Part shown: in pieces, positions 34,561 through 45,835 of the stretch
How positions within the stretch are numbered: the first letter of the stretch is position 1
How the letters are laid out: every line of letters begins with the position of its first letter
Assembly (NCBI GenBank): GCA_946811695.1
Contig: OX328123.1
Location: forward strand, 39,315,136-39,379,135
From: Gonocerus acuteangulatus
Lineage: Eukaryota > Arthropoda > Insecta > Hemiptera > Coreidae
Length of the DNA stretch: 64,000 nt
Direction of reading: 5' to 3'
Translations under genes and position numbers: made by a program
Notes under the pieces: model-generated
Told to the model about the DNA's origin: nothing
Databases searched by the model: none
The model's input: only the letters and a program-made list of their open reading frames with translations

Positions 34561-34730
34561 GGCATACATGCTATGCGTTTCCGCTCGCTACGCTCGCTCA
34601 AGAAGACATCAAAACCCTAGTCAATCCAACTCGCTAAAATTATAGAATTCAATTAATGGAGTTGGATTGACTAGGGTTTTGATATCTTCTTGAGCGAGCG
34701 TAGCGAGCGGAAACGCATAGCACGTATGCC
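34561..34730. repeat. 71-bp-arm palindrome
   Basis: 34561-34631 (GGCATACATGCTATGCGTTT...) and 34660-34730 are reverse complements with about two mismatches, separated by 28 bases. Each arm contains its own small dyad, CGCTCGCTACGCTCGCTC. It could be a MITE inserted in the long-inverted-repeat element. I see no clear target duplication. Confidence 0.85.
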
Positions 34731-35167
34731 CATAAGCGACAGGTGACGACAGGTGAAAGGTTTGAGGATGCCCTTAAAATTGACAATATTTTTCAATAAA
34801 TGGTTTATGAACATTTCAAATGAGAGTTCTCTGTTTTCCGATGTTACATATCTGCGCATGCGCGTGTTTACAAATACGCTGTTTACGCCTACTTTTATAA
34901 CATTCCTAACAGTGAACGTTAGTGCTTAATAACTTCTTTCCTACTTGAAAGCGATTTTTTTTAACGTATTCGTGTTTAGTGCATTAAAATACGTTGTTGT
35001 GAAAAATGTTAAAGAAATCGGTTTTGAGGACGCTAAACTTCAGTTTTACCTAAACTTCTAATTCTGATTTAGCATATAGAATTAAATTAAATACTAACTC
35101 AATGTAGGCTTATACATTTTCTTTCAACGCAGTAACTGCAGTTTTTTTGTGAATATCAGCCATTATT

Positions 35168-35357
35168 AGGGTCTCCCGTGGTCAAATGGCTAGCGCCTTG
35201 GATTCATAAGCGGGAGATGGTGGGTTCGATTCCCAACCTCCGGCAGGTATTTTATCATCCCACGGCTCGCTGGTAAAATTCCTCGCTGCACCCTGGATGT
35301 CGGCGCTAATGACCTAGATGTAGATGCGCCGTAAAAAAAAAGAATAATAAAAAAAAA
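35168..35357 (+). mobile_element. tRNA-derived SINE, copy 3, with 13-bp target duplication
   Basis: Best-preserved member of the family: head GTCTCCCGTGGTCAAATGGC with TAGCGCCTTGG, B box GGGTTCGATTCCC, body CACGGCTCGCTGGTAAAATT, CTGCACCCTGGATGTCGG, tail CGCTAATGACCTAGATGTAG then ATGCGCCGT and an A-rich run. ATCAGCCATTATT flanks it on both sides (35155-35167 and 35358-35370), showing retroposition. The tail nearly matches that of the 5S-derived SINE at 61 kb. Confidence 0.92.
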
Positions 35358-35384
35358 ATCAGCCATTATTTTGAAATGTGAAAT

Positions 35385-35940
35385 GTGTCCTATTTGAACA
35401 GGTGCTATTTTGGACTCACCAAGTTAATAAGAAGCCAGCTACTAACCAGAACCTCCAAAGTCAGACTCTACAAAACACTGATCCGCTCAGTTCTGACCTA
35501 CGCCTCTGAAGCCTGGACCATGAGCAAATCCGACGAAAAGAATCTGCTAATATTTGAAAGAAAACTCTTACGCCGGATTTATGGACCACTTAGGGAAGGG
35601 GAAGTCTGGAGGAGGCGTAGGAATCAGGAGTTGTATGACCTATACGGAGATTTGGATGTAGTCCGGTACATTAAAATTGGGAGGCTTCGCTGGGCTGGAC
35701 ATGTTGTTCGTATGACTGAAGAAGGGATTCCCAGGAAAGCTCTGGAAGGCCACCTGGACCGCACCAGAAGAAGAGGAAGACCACGACTTAGATGGGCGGA
35801 TGCAGTAGCTGCTGTTTCGAGGAGTCTTCTTAATACCCCAAACTGGAAGGCGGCGGCATGTGATCGAGCTGGATGGTGAAAGCTCTTGGAGGAGGCCAAG
35901 ACCCAACTCGCGTTGTAGCGCCATTAAAACGAAACGGAAT
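35385..35940 (+). pseudogene. LINE reverse transcriptase C-terminal fragment and 3' end
   Basis: An open frame of 164 codons encodes the C-terminal part of a non-LTR reverse transcriptase ORF: KVRLYKTLIRSVLTYASEAW, TMSKSDEKNLLIFERKLLRR, IYGPLREGEVWRRR, LRWAGHVVRM and RRRGRPRLRWADAV. This is the region usually annotated as endonuclease-reverse transcriptase. All catalytic RT motifs lie upstream and are missing, so it is a strongly 5'-truncated copy. It ends shortly after GGCCAAGACCCAACTCGCGT, TGTAGCGCCATTAAAA. It starts 14 bp after the SINE's target duplication. The clade (RTE-like or other) is uncertain. Confidence 0.85.
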
Positions 35941-37843
35941 GTGTCCGAGCAAAAAGAACCTCAGATTTACATTGAGCACGTCGAAATACATGTAAGTAGG
36001 TGTACTTGCAAGAAAAATCGCTATACAAAACCAGAAGCAAGTGTCTTAAAAAAGTAAGTAAAACCGATCTATTAGGAATGGAAGTGTACAGTGCATTTGC
36101 ATTATTAATGATTCCATAGCGAACATAATTTATGTTACATTTAAACGAAACCCGCTATACAGACAACGAACCTAACGATAGAGATGTAAAATAAGCAAAA
36201 CGCATCCACTTATCTTGATTTGGATAAAATCCGAACCAAGAACAAATTATTTTCATGTCGCCCTATAGGCCATAATTTTTGTTCTGTTACAACGGAGCTT
36301 TCTATATATCATTCGAAATCAACGAGAAACATATTCTCGGATGTAGGTAAATCACATCAAGTTTCAATAATCATTTATTTCTTGTTAGTTTTCTTTTTTT
36401 TGGTCGAATTTAAGGCGTGTCAACCGTTGGGGTTCTTGTTAGTTTAATAATTGAGTTAGGTAACGCTATTTCATTTTCGGGCCCGTTGAACAATAAATGG
36501 AGCACTACAAACAATAAAGAAAAAAAAAGTGTAATATTTTGTTCCCTTATACCACCATTCCAATTTTTAAAGACTAAACAGAAGAAAGAAAGACTAAACA
36601 CTAGGAAGAGAGCACTCTCCATTTGGGAAGAATCATCCCTAATCCTTGAGTAGTTTTAAGACACCACCAGGAAAAGGGGGATAGGGACATCTAAATTTCC
36701 GAGGTTTTCCAAAATTAAAATATCCCCAGGCCATGGAAGGGGTGGGGCAAAAAGGTTTGGGAGGCGGCTCGAACCTCCACTCGAGGAGGCGAATGAATTC
36801 CGCTAATTAGAAAACTTTTTTACACAAGTAGAAAGGAAAAGAGAAAAATATTCTTTTTATCATCACATTTCTAACGATGCTACAAGGGGTGTTTGTTAAA
36901 ACATTTCTTTTATATTCCTAACTAAATATAAAAACAGGTAAAATATTGGAAAACAAATCTGGTTCGAAGGCATTACACCATTTAACCTCCACGCCATATT
37001 ATAAATATTTTGAAGAAACGAGAGAAATCGTTAATATTCATATTGTCTTATATTGAAGAGGCATAGAAAGATAGATAGAGATAGAGAGAGACCAGTGACA
37101 ATTTCGAAAGCCACAGTATGCTCCATGAAATTTTAAACAATATTAAATCATTTAAAAATGTCATTGACTACACCGGCACACAAAATAAGAAAGTGGTCTT
37201 TTCCACAGACACCATACATATATTCTTATGTATTTCGACACTCTGAATCCGAATCCGGAATCCGTTTCACTCCAGCACGTCAGGTTTGAGAGCATTTCAA
37301 AGTCATATTTCGTGTAAGTAGTTTGAGATGAAATAATAAGAGCTTCCATGGATTTGAGGGTCGCTGAATGCGAATCCGAGGTCTGTTTCACCTCTTCGGC
37401 GCAAAATCAAGATCATTTCAAGGACAAATATGTCTATTTGTGACAAAAAAAAATAATTTTGACACAAATAGACAACTATGTCTATACGTCAAAAAATTAA
37501 TTTTGACTGCATATTCATTTTTTGCGAAAACCACCACATTATGAATACTTAAGTTTGTTAGTATATGTTTTTCTTTTTTTTTTCTTTTATAGTATTATTT
37601 TATAATTTACATTGCTAATTTAAGATTAACTTTGATCAATATTATTCTAAGTTCTCATTAATTTTATTATATGTTTCAGTTTTGCTTTGACAACACCTTG
37701 CTGACGTATTACTCACTTAAGAAGACTTTGTTTAATATTAAAGTTTTTTTTTTTCTTCAATTTATTTAAGAGCATCTATTAAAAAGTTAATCACCAAAAA
37801 TTGCAAAATCCTGAAATAGATATCATTTTTTAATTTATTTACA
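35941..37843. other. No gene seen
   Basis: AT-rich. A GC-rich patch at about 36660-36800 includes GGGAGGCGGCTCGAACCTCC, whose complement has a B-box-like GGTTCGAGCC, but no matching A box is evident. A near-palindromic ACACAAATAGACA / TGTCTATTTGTG pair lies at 37430-37475. Confidence 0.4.
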
Positions 37844-37993
37844 TTTTAGCACTTTCCTCCGAAGGAAAGTAGCTATTGAGGTTGGACTCATGACGGAATT
37901 TTTGAAAAATTTCTTCAAATCTTTAACGATCCTACCTAGTAGACACCGAAAATGACCCCCGTTAAAATTTATATATATCTATCTATCTATCTA

Positions 37994-38045
<52 letters not shown>

Positions 38046-38051
38046 TATATA

Positions 38052-38106
<55 letters not shown>

Positions 38107-39152
38107 CTGTTAACACGATAGCGGCCAGAGTTTTTGTTTTTTCGTCACGAAACTTGGTATATAGCATTCAATTAGCAAACGATTGAACGAGTTCGTTAAC
38201 CACCAAAATCGGTCCATCGGAAGGGGGGGTTTACCCCGAACCCAAAACACTAATTTGACCATTTCAGCCGTAATATTTGTTATATTTCGACGAAACTTGG
38301 TATTCGACGAAACTGGTAATATAGAGAGAAAAGTTAGATATAAAAATAAACTAAATCGGTTCATAAGGAGGGGGGGTTTACTCCGGACCGACAATACCAA
38401 TTCGCCACTACCAGCCGTGATTTTAGGTATATTTCGACGAAACTCGGTATTCATAGTGGTAATCTACAGGTAAATATGTGTTGTAAAAATAAACTAAATC
38501 GGTTCATTAGGAGGGGGGGGGGTTTACTCCAGACCCACAATACCAATTCGCGACTACCAACCGTGATTTTTGGTATATTTCGACGAAACTCGGTATTTGT
38601 AGTGGTAATCTACAGGTAAATATGTGTTGTAAAAATAAACTAAATCGGTTCATTAGGAGGGGGGGGGGGTTACTCCGGACCCAAATTACTAATATACTCA
38701 TACTGGTCGTAATTTCTGCTGTATTGTAACGAAACGCGGTATACGTCGTGGGTAACTCATGAGAAAGAAGTGTTGTAAAAATGAGCTGAATCGGTCAATC
38801 GGAAAGGGGGGTTTACTTTGTAATATATTTCAATAGAAAAGCCAGCCAGACATAGGTTCACAAAGGCGCCGCAAGGAGCGCTAGAGGGACTGTATCCGGT
38901 TCCTGCGTTAGATCAAAATACGATAATATGAGGATTTTGTATTTATTACGTAGTGTAGTAGGTACCATGTGTAAACATAACTCTGGAAGTAAATTAATAA
39001 TTTATCAGTTACTCATTACAAAATTAAAAGAGAACTATTCATGTTTCTATTTTATTTATTCAGGGTATTTTAAGCAAATTGTTCTGGAAAGCAGTCTACA
39101 CTACCCAAATTCTGAGGAAAGTGCTTAGTTATGCAGCTCCTGCGTGACGGAC
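37844..39152 (-). mobile_element. Family B, copy 2
   Basis: On the minus strand it starts GTCCGTCACGCAGGAGCTGC at 39152 and ends GGAAAGTGCTAAAA at 37844. The order of parts matches copy 1: 5' end, about 300-bp unique part (ATGTTTACACATGGTACCTA), tandem 145-bp units, TA tracts (37967-38100), CGGGGGTCATTTTCGGTGTC, terminal hairpin. Very A/T-rich flanks make the target duplication ambiguous. Confidence 0.85.
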
Positions 39153-40145
39153 TTTTTTTTTCAATTTTATTAACTTTACTAAATTCATTTCTTTTTTCGA
39201 AAATACTTCATAAAATGCATATTGCCTCCATTGCGGAGCATTCAGAACAACTAATAAATATTAGAGGAAAAGAGGGTAAAATACTGGCGTGAAAAGACAT
39301 GTCAGATTAAAGCTAAACTAAAAAATTCCCACATGCCTAGACATTAGGCGAAGAAATCAAGTATGAAATAAGGCGAGCTAAAAAATTCCCGGGCGAAGAG
39401 CGGCTGTGTTCTCCCTTTGCTTCTGGATTTAATTTCCATCCGAGGATTCAAGCCAAAAACACAGCTCGGGTTTTACTTCATATACAGTCTCGGGAGGAAA
39501 ACTGTTTTTCACTCCCCTCTTTTTACTTTTATTCTTTCCCCACTTTTTTATATATTGTTTTCCTCTAAGGTCAGCGCAAGATATTACTTATACAACGTTT
39601 TCAAGTTCACCGAAGACACTTCTTTATTCTTTTCCAGTTCTTATCCACTTCAGTAATGGTATTTCGAGATAAATTTTGATTGCTTTGTTGGCCATGCCCT
39701 ATGTAAAATTGGATCATATCTGCACATGTATATAGTAAGACCTTTTGTACATTTAATAGATGCGTTACTTTATGTTGCTGATTTTACATTTTAATCCAAT
39801 TGTTTGATTAATGTACATTTAAAATGGCTTTGTTTTTCTATTTTGTTTCTTAAATAACTCATAATAACTGGCTTGAAGAATAATATGTGAATATTATAGT
39901 TAGGCTGCATAGAAGGTTTTGGTTCACTTCAATATTCGGCTATGTGCAAGAAATGTCTTCTTTGAAGATGTGTTTAAATGTATTAACAACTCCTTATTCT
40001 TGGCAGTCCGGGGCTTCATGTACTGCCCACAGATGTCAATTTCACGTGGCCGATCCTGGACCACCATTCCTTACATGTTCACAGCTTTAGTCGAAGGAAT
40101 CCAGGAGGTAGTGTAGGTCTTGTAAACTCTTAATCTACAGCACTT
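39153..40145. other. No gene seen
   Basis: AT-rich, no recognised repeat. ORFs at 39417-39656 and 39887-40116 lack recognisable motifs. Confidence 0.35.
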
Positions 40146-40149
40146 CCGA

Positions 40150-40275
40150 TTAAGATAAATATTTCGGTGTTCGGCTGTATAGATGATATAACTAATTGTT
40201 TTAAACAAAAAAAAATTGTTGGGTGTATTTTCATCGAAGTTTCGGTCTGAGGTTCAAGCCTTCACCAGGACTCTA
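40150..40275 (-). mobile_element. Possible remnant of a second Penelope-like lineage
   Basis: On the minus strand CTGGTGAAGGCTTGAACCTC, AGACCGAAAC resembles the Penelope hammerhead region (CUGANGA-AGGC...GCC-GAAAC) with a core substitution (CTGGTGA), a degenerate stem II and no ACGU after GAAA. CGAACACCGAAATATTTATC lies downstream. This is weak evidence for an older lineage. Confidence 0.38.
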
Positions 40276-40728
40276 AACATAACATACTAATTGTACATCA
40301 ATTTGATATTAATGAATCTCAGCCTAAATGTTTGTAATACAATTAAAACAAACTAAAAAAAGTGATATAACAAAAAAAAAAGTAATAAATCAAATTAAAA
40401 CATATAAAGTGTGTTTTACACGGTGAACTGTTTATAAAAGGGCCAATTGCCTGGCAGTTATTCATAATTGATTCCTTCTATACATGTCATTAATTGTTTG
40501 CATGATTTATGGGTATAACTGACAATCTTTATACTATATAAATAATTTTCATTGTCGAACACTTCACAGGACGATGGTAACCTTAGACGTTCTTAAACCC
40601 TATACATACATACATACGTATAACTGACAGAAGGTAACCCACACATAGGTTTACTACCTTTAAAAAATTTCAAAAATTAATTTATGAAACATTTTATTTC
40701 ATTGTTTTCTTAAGATTTTCTCTTTTTT
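40276..40728. other. No gene seen; short CATA tract
   Basis: AT-rich; ATACATACATACGTATAAC near 40603-40624. No coding features. Confidence 0.35.
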
Positions 40729-41475
40729 TTATTTAATTGTCCGGGGATCGGAAGGGATCGCATCTGTGGAAAGGGATTGGGCAAGGGGATTGGGATGAAA
40801 GGATAGCTTGGAATGAAAAGTGGAGAAGCGGGTTTTAGCTAATTCGGTGACAAAGGGAATTTCGAGGTCTCGGTGGATGATATTATTGTTGACGTAGAAG
40901 GGAGCATTAAGGATCCGGCGAAGGACTTTGGACTGGAAGGTTTGGATTCGGTTCATGTTGGAAGGTTTTGCTGTACCCCATAGTTCAATGCCGTATGTCC
41001 AAATCGGTTTAATAATCGTTTTGTAGATTGTTAGTTTGTTTTCAGTACTGAGTTTTGATTTGGGACCTATTAGTCGTCTAAGTAGGCCGTAGCGTCTGTT
41101 TAGTTCTTGTCGTTTTGTTTTTGTGTGTGTGTTCCAAGTAAGTCTCTTGTCGAGGTGGAAGCCTAGGTATCGAACAACATCGGATTTGGGAATGAGGGAT
41201 TCGTTTAGGGTAACAGATGGGCACTCACTGCGCCGCAGTGTGAATGTGACGTGCTTACATTTTTCGGCGTTAACTTTAATTCGCCACTTCTTTAGCCACA
41301 TCTCGATTTCCAATAGATGATTTTGGAGCGCTTCTGAGGCTTGCTGCGGGTTGGCAGAACATGAAAGCACTGCAGTATCATCTGCAAAAGTTGTGGTAAT
41401 GGTACTGGGATTAGTGGGGATATCAGCGGTGAAGATGGAGTAGAGGAGAGGGGCTAGGATGCTGCCTTGTAATAC
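40729..41475 (-). pseudogene. Jockey-like LINE, reverse transcriptase C-terminal half
   Basis: A continuous minus-strand frame carries LQGSILAPLLYSIFTADIPT (an altered PQGSVLGPLL motif), TTFADDTAVLSCSANPQQAS with the catalytic FADD, WRIKVNAEKCKHVTFTLRRS, VVRYLGFHLDKRLTWNTHTK, PIWTYGIELWGTAKPSNMNR and RIQTFQSKVLRRILNAPFYV. It stops at 40729 and is followed on that strand by AATAAAAAAAAGAG, a short A-rich 3' end. The frame is open across about 245 residues, so this is a relatively young copy, 5'-truncated inside the RT. Residues upstream of LQGSIL do not match the family. Closely related to the fragment at 15.6 kb. Confidence 0.9.
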
Positions 41476-41589
41476 GAAGTAAAGGTATGAAGAGTAGGCT
41501 AAATCTAGGTGGAGAGGCTGTGAGGTGATATGAAGCAAGAAAAACAGCTGGTAAAGCGACGCAATATCTCCAAGGACAGGCCCCACTAC

Positions 41590-42517
41590 CTCTGCTGTCT
41601 CTTAGACCAGTTAGGGCAGAACACCATTTCGCCAAAAATATAAACTAATACAGTACAAAAACAACGTTATCAAAATATTAAATTATGATTTAAACAAAGA
41701 AAAACAAAATAAACAAATAATAACTTACACATTGTAACTGAATGTAAAAAACGCTAACACATTTAAATGTCCGTCTATTTAAAATGCATCTTACTCAAAA
41801 GATCACTTTCATTTTAGCGCTTAACCATTCCATCCCTTACCCTAGTGTGAGCAAAAAAAAAAAAAAAAAAAATCTTTTTTAAAGTGAACAATTTTGTTTA
41901 AATTTTTGCTGGATGGTTCAGTGAATAAACTATATTATAAACCCTCTAGCATACACGCAAATATAAACAACTCTTAGATGTTCAAACGCAAAGAATAACT
42001 ACTTACGGTACTTCTAGCCTGAAATCGCACGATCAAAATTATTCATATCGACCTTGTTAGGAAATATAATTATTTCCACTCACTACCTCCCAATTTATCG
42101 GATTTCTGAACCATTTTCATATTTTTACATAGCATTTTTATTTTTATTTTTTTAAAAGCTATTCAAAAGAATCAAAATGAGCAGGAATTCGAGTAAAATT
42201 ATTTGTATTATTTGTAAGAAAAAGAGAAGTAAGAATACATTAAAACATGAAATTGACAGCCCACAAAAGTAGTCGGAATTATCAGTTCTCCTTAATTATA
42301 AGCACTTCTTTGGACATTATCTTATCAAGTTTATTCTTACTATGGAAGAAATAGCCAGTCCAAGCCCTAACCTATCGCTTATCTACATGTTTCGTGTTAA
42401 TAACTGCGAGCATAAGATCGTAGCGTCGATACACGTATGCGTGTATATTCTATTCAGGAAAAGGGCTGTAAATAAAAAAAAAAAAAAAAGGTTTCGAAGG
42501 TGTCGGGCATCGGAAAA
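41590..42517. other. No gene seen
   Basis: AT-rich, non-coding. A-run at 41851-41870; no repeat ends recognised. Confidence 0.35.
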
Positions 42518-43165
42518 TAATTAAAACTGAGGAGTCATTGGTAAGTGGACTGAAAACAGGGCGGTCTAAACTTCTTTTGGAGAGGGATGAAAGACGAATT
42601 GTCTGAAAAGTGCACCAGGGTCCCTTTATAAATACTCCTACCAGAGCAGCGGAGCTTCAAAAAGAATCTGGGACGAAGGTAAGCCCAGAAACAGCAAGAA
42701 ACCCCTCCGGAGACACAATTTTAATGGTGGGGTAGTTAGGAAAAAAACCTTTAGGAAATAAGAAAAAGCCTTCCACTCACTGGGAGAATGTTATATCCAC
42801 AGACGAAAGGATCTTCAACTTACACAACACAGATGGGATTGGTACAGATCAACTGAAGAACTTAATCCGAGAAACAGAGGAGGTACAGTGAAACACGGGG
42901 AAGATTGAGGGGCTATGTCAGAGAATGGGGAATCTTCCATTCGGAAAATGGAAATTTTGAATACATTCAAATTCTATCAGGACGATAACCTGAAACATCA
43001 AGCACTCGGTTATTATATAATTACAGAAATGTTTCGGAAACATCTCCCAGTCGCTTCACCTTAATCCCATAGACAATTTACGGTCATTTGTTGAGAAAAA
43101 ACTTAGATTAATGAAGAGAAGGCTTTAAGAGGTCATCCAAACAAAATGGTTCACTACTATGTACT
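42518..43165 (+). pseudogene. Tc1-like transposase pseudogene
   Basis: Translating with several frame changes gives, in order, IKTEESLVSGLKTGRSKLLL, ERDERRIV(stop)KVHQGPFI, RAAELQKESGTKVSPETAR (second helix-turn-helix), NVISTDERIFN (first catalytic Asp, as in VIFSDESKFN), STEELNPRNRGGTVKHG (as in RPGEELNPK...TVKHGGG), FYQDDNLKHQAL (second Asp, as in FQQDNDPKHTS) and SPNPIDNLRSF-like LNPIDNLRSFVEKKL (as in LNPIENLW). The last catalytic Glu reads Asp. Stops and frameshifts show it is dead. I could not identify terminal inverted repeats. Confidence 0.85.
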
Positions 43166-43169
43166 GAAA

Positions 43170-44239
43170 AATGATATAACTACTTATTTTAACGATTTAG
43201 TACATTTTTTTTTTTATAATTTCAAAAGATATAAAATTTGTTTTCGCTTTTCATAAAGAATTTAATCAAGCAAGTATTTAAATTTTTCTATCAGTAAACC
43301 GAGTGAATTAATTTAAAGTTACAACAAATATAGCAACGAGTTATAAGACTATATTAAAATAACAAATCAAAAAAGGGATGATTAATATATTTATTTATTA
43401 TAAATTTCACGCGTCACTTCATGGTGGTGCATAAAATATACATATTTTATTTGTCAGTAGAGGGCGATATAAAATTGCAAATTACGTCATCTTTGCCCTT
43501 AAAAGAATGGCAATTCTCAACTAAACGTTTATTACATTTCTCCGTGTCTTCTTTGTTGGTGTTAGATATTGTAAATGTTCGTGCACTGCGTGAATATTGT
43601 GTCTGTTAACTACAAGGGATTGTTCGATACTCAATATTTGCTGCTTCATTTAAACACATAGTCGTCGATAAAGGGAAAATCGAGAGCCCGAAATTCCCTG
43701 TCTTAGAATATTATTTTTCGTCTAAAAAATATAACTGCAATAAGATGGATTTTTAACAAACTAAAACAATAAAAAATAAATTTCCACATAATCAAAAATT
43801 ATACGTGCTTATTATTCATTTTCGAATGGATGATAAGCACGATGTGTACCTAGCAACCCAATGTAATTGGTCAGTCCATTTTATTTCGTTTTAAGTGAAG
43901 TTTTTCTTCTTCTCTTGAGAATATTTCTGCCGAGTAATTCATTTAGAAATTCGGTAATATCGTTGCGTGGATTAATTATAGAAAGTCCAATACAAATAAA
44001 AACCATTAACTAAATAACGCTATCACCTTTTACAAACAAAATATTTGTTGTGAGGGTAAAGTATTTTATCCGTTTCACGAGAATATTAGGAAATAATAAG
44101 CTTATACTTGCCTAACCTAATCCGCGGATCAAGTTATTGCAAAATATGCAGGTGTCTTTATTTATTTGGCCATTCGCCGAAAATATTTGAGCTGGAAGAC
44201 GATTAGTATTATTAATTTCCCAAATTTGTATTATTAAAA
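43170..44239. other. No gene seen
   Basis: AT-rich, non-coding. A weak inverse pair CGTGCTTATTATTCATTTTC / GATGATAAGCACGATG lies at 43803-43843. Confidence 0.4.
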
Positions 44240-45487
44240 GTCCAACTCGCAGGAACTGCGTCATCTTAGCGCGGTTCCGTACATCTCGAAGAAGTGGAGT
44301 AGATTAGGCATCACAAATAACAGGAAACTGACAGTAGCCAACTTAAATAGAAACGGATAATTCTTAATCCTCATTCTTGAGGAAGGCTGAATAAGTCAAT
44401 ACAATTATGTACTGAAAACGTACTCACTCTACGACTACTGCTCAGAAGGCCCTATTCCAAACAACCGAAAATTCGTTGTCATTTTAAGTTCTTTGTTTTA
44501 CTAGCAAATTCGTTTTATTGTAATAATCAACTGTAAATATGTGCTTCACGGCAAATAAAAGTCCATTCTCTCGTGGGTTAAATTTTTCTATAAAATAGGA
44601 AATAATAATAACTTCAGTTGCAGCAGGAGGAAGGTTATATAGACAGGAGAATTCAAAACAAACCTATGTATTCGCCATCATGGTTAGCCACAGCCATCTT
44701 GATTTCCACAGCCATTCCAAACGTATTACCAATACCTGTCACCGTTTCTTAGCTTATTTTACTAGACTACTAATTTTACTGATAAATGCAATTGACAACA
44801 AAAAACAAACAATTAAAAAGTGAAATAAACAAAGAGAATATCCCCTTCAAAACAACAAAATAAACACTTTTTAAGTTTTATGCGCTTATATCTCTGATTG
44901 ACGTTACCCAATCGAATATTGCTTCAGAACCATTTTTCTAGAGAATTTAGTAAGCATTCGAATGGTCACTTTCCACTTACCACGATTTCCTAACCGTTAT
45001 CGAGATACTTACGAAAAATGTATGAAGATCCGAAAACTTTTCATGTCTATTAATACAATTTTTTTTTCTCGCATACTTCTTTAACTCCAAATATAACCAA
45101 AATTTAAGCATCTTAGTTGGGATTAATTTCCAAGATGTAGAAAAAATTTTAATTAAATCCCGCGATTCTAAGTACCCACAAAAAATAATGACATGCGAAA
45201 ACATTAATTCCACTTTTATCAAAAACGGTTACAGATGTCGCCTTAAAAATGGTTTCATTCGTTTTCCTATGTTAAGAAACCTATAAAAGAAGTACCTGCA
45301 ACCATACGAACTCAAAAACGTAAGCGTTACGATTTTTTTTGCGCGAATTTCGCCCCAAACGCCATCTTCCATTGGCGGATTCTGCTGGTTAACGAACTTG
45401 ACCTTTCAAATTGGAAGACAGATTTTTGTACCAAATTTCATCAAAATCGGACCATTTTTGAGCCGTCAGGAGCGCGAACAGACAAGC

Positions 45488-45544
<57 letters not shown>

Positions 45545-45681
45545 AATTTGAACCACCTATATTTTCGTGATCTATGGGGTCTGAAACGATAAAGTTTCTG
45601 GTCGGCACGTCCGGATCGCGTCATGAGGTCAACCTCATAAGCGGGTTCTTCTTATGGAGATAGGAAGGAACCGCGCTAAAA
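44240..45681 (+). mobile_element. Family A, apparently full-length copy
   Basis: Starts GTCCAACTCGCAGGAACTGC and ends GGAACCGCGCTAAAA, 1.44 kb. Parts in order: 5' end with TTAGCGCGGTTCCG; unique part with ACTGCTCAGAAGGCCC; AAGTTTTATGCGCTTATATC; CTCAAAAACGTAAGCGTTAC; CGCCCCAAACGCCATCTTCC; GGTTAACGAACTTGACCTTT; AAATTTCATCAAAATCGGAC; TA tract (45488-45541); TTGAACCACCTATATTTTCG; GTCGGCACGTCCGGATCG; terminal hairpin. There is no long ORF on either strand. It provides the empty-site reference for the interrupted copy at 15.4 kb. Confidence 0.85.
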
Positions 45682-45779
45682 AGAATAAACAAAGAAAAAA
45701 GTGCTTGAATGAATGAATAAGTTTCTTGAATATACAGGTTCGAATTCTAGGTAAAATTATTAATTTGAAACATAATTAC

Positions 45780-45835
<56 letters not shown>

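Larger units (their letters stand above)
32515..35057. mobile_element. DNA transposon-like element with about 220-bp terminal inverted repeats
   Basis: The left arm (32515-32735) and right arm (34838-35057) are inverted repeats sharing GTCCTCAAAACCGATTTCTT, AATACGTT, AACGAATTCGTGTTTAGT-like (GATTCGTGTTTAGT / TATTCGTGTTTAGT), TAATAACTTCTTTCCTA, AACAGTGAAC and GCGCATGCGC. They enclose about 2.1 kb, of which 1.4 kb is a later Helitron insertion and 170 bp a perfect-looking palindrome. No transposase is visible. The class is unassigned and the ends were placed by the limit of arm similarity. Confidence 0.75.

Noticed and set aside
35168..35240. Functional tRNA genes at the SINE heads (1.3, 12.3, 35.2 kb)
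   Set aside because: A and B boxes exist but acceptor and anticodon stems do not pair, and the sequence continues into a shared SINE body.
35624..35924. Minus-strand ORFs of 91 and 94 codons
   Set aside because: Antisense shadows of the LINE C-terminal frame at 35385-35879.
36661..36830. tRNA gene or SINE on minus strand with GGTTCGAGCC
   Set aside because: Only a B-box-like stretch; no A box and stems do not pair.
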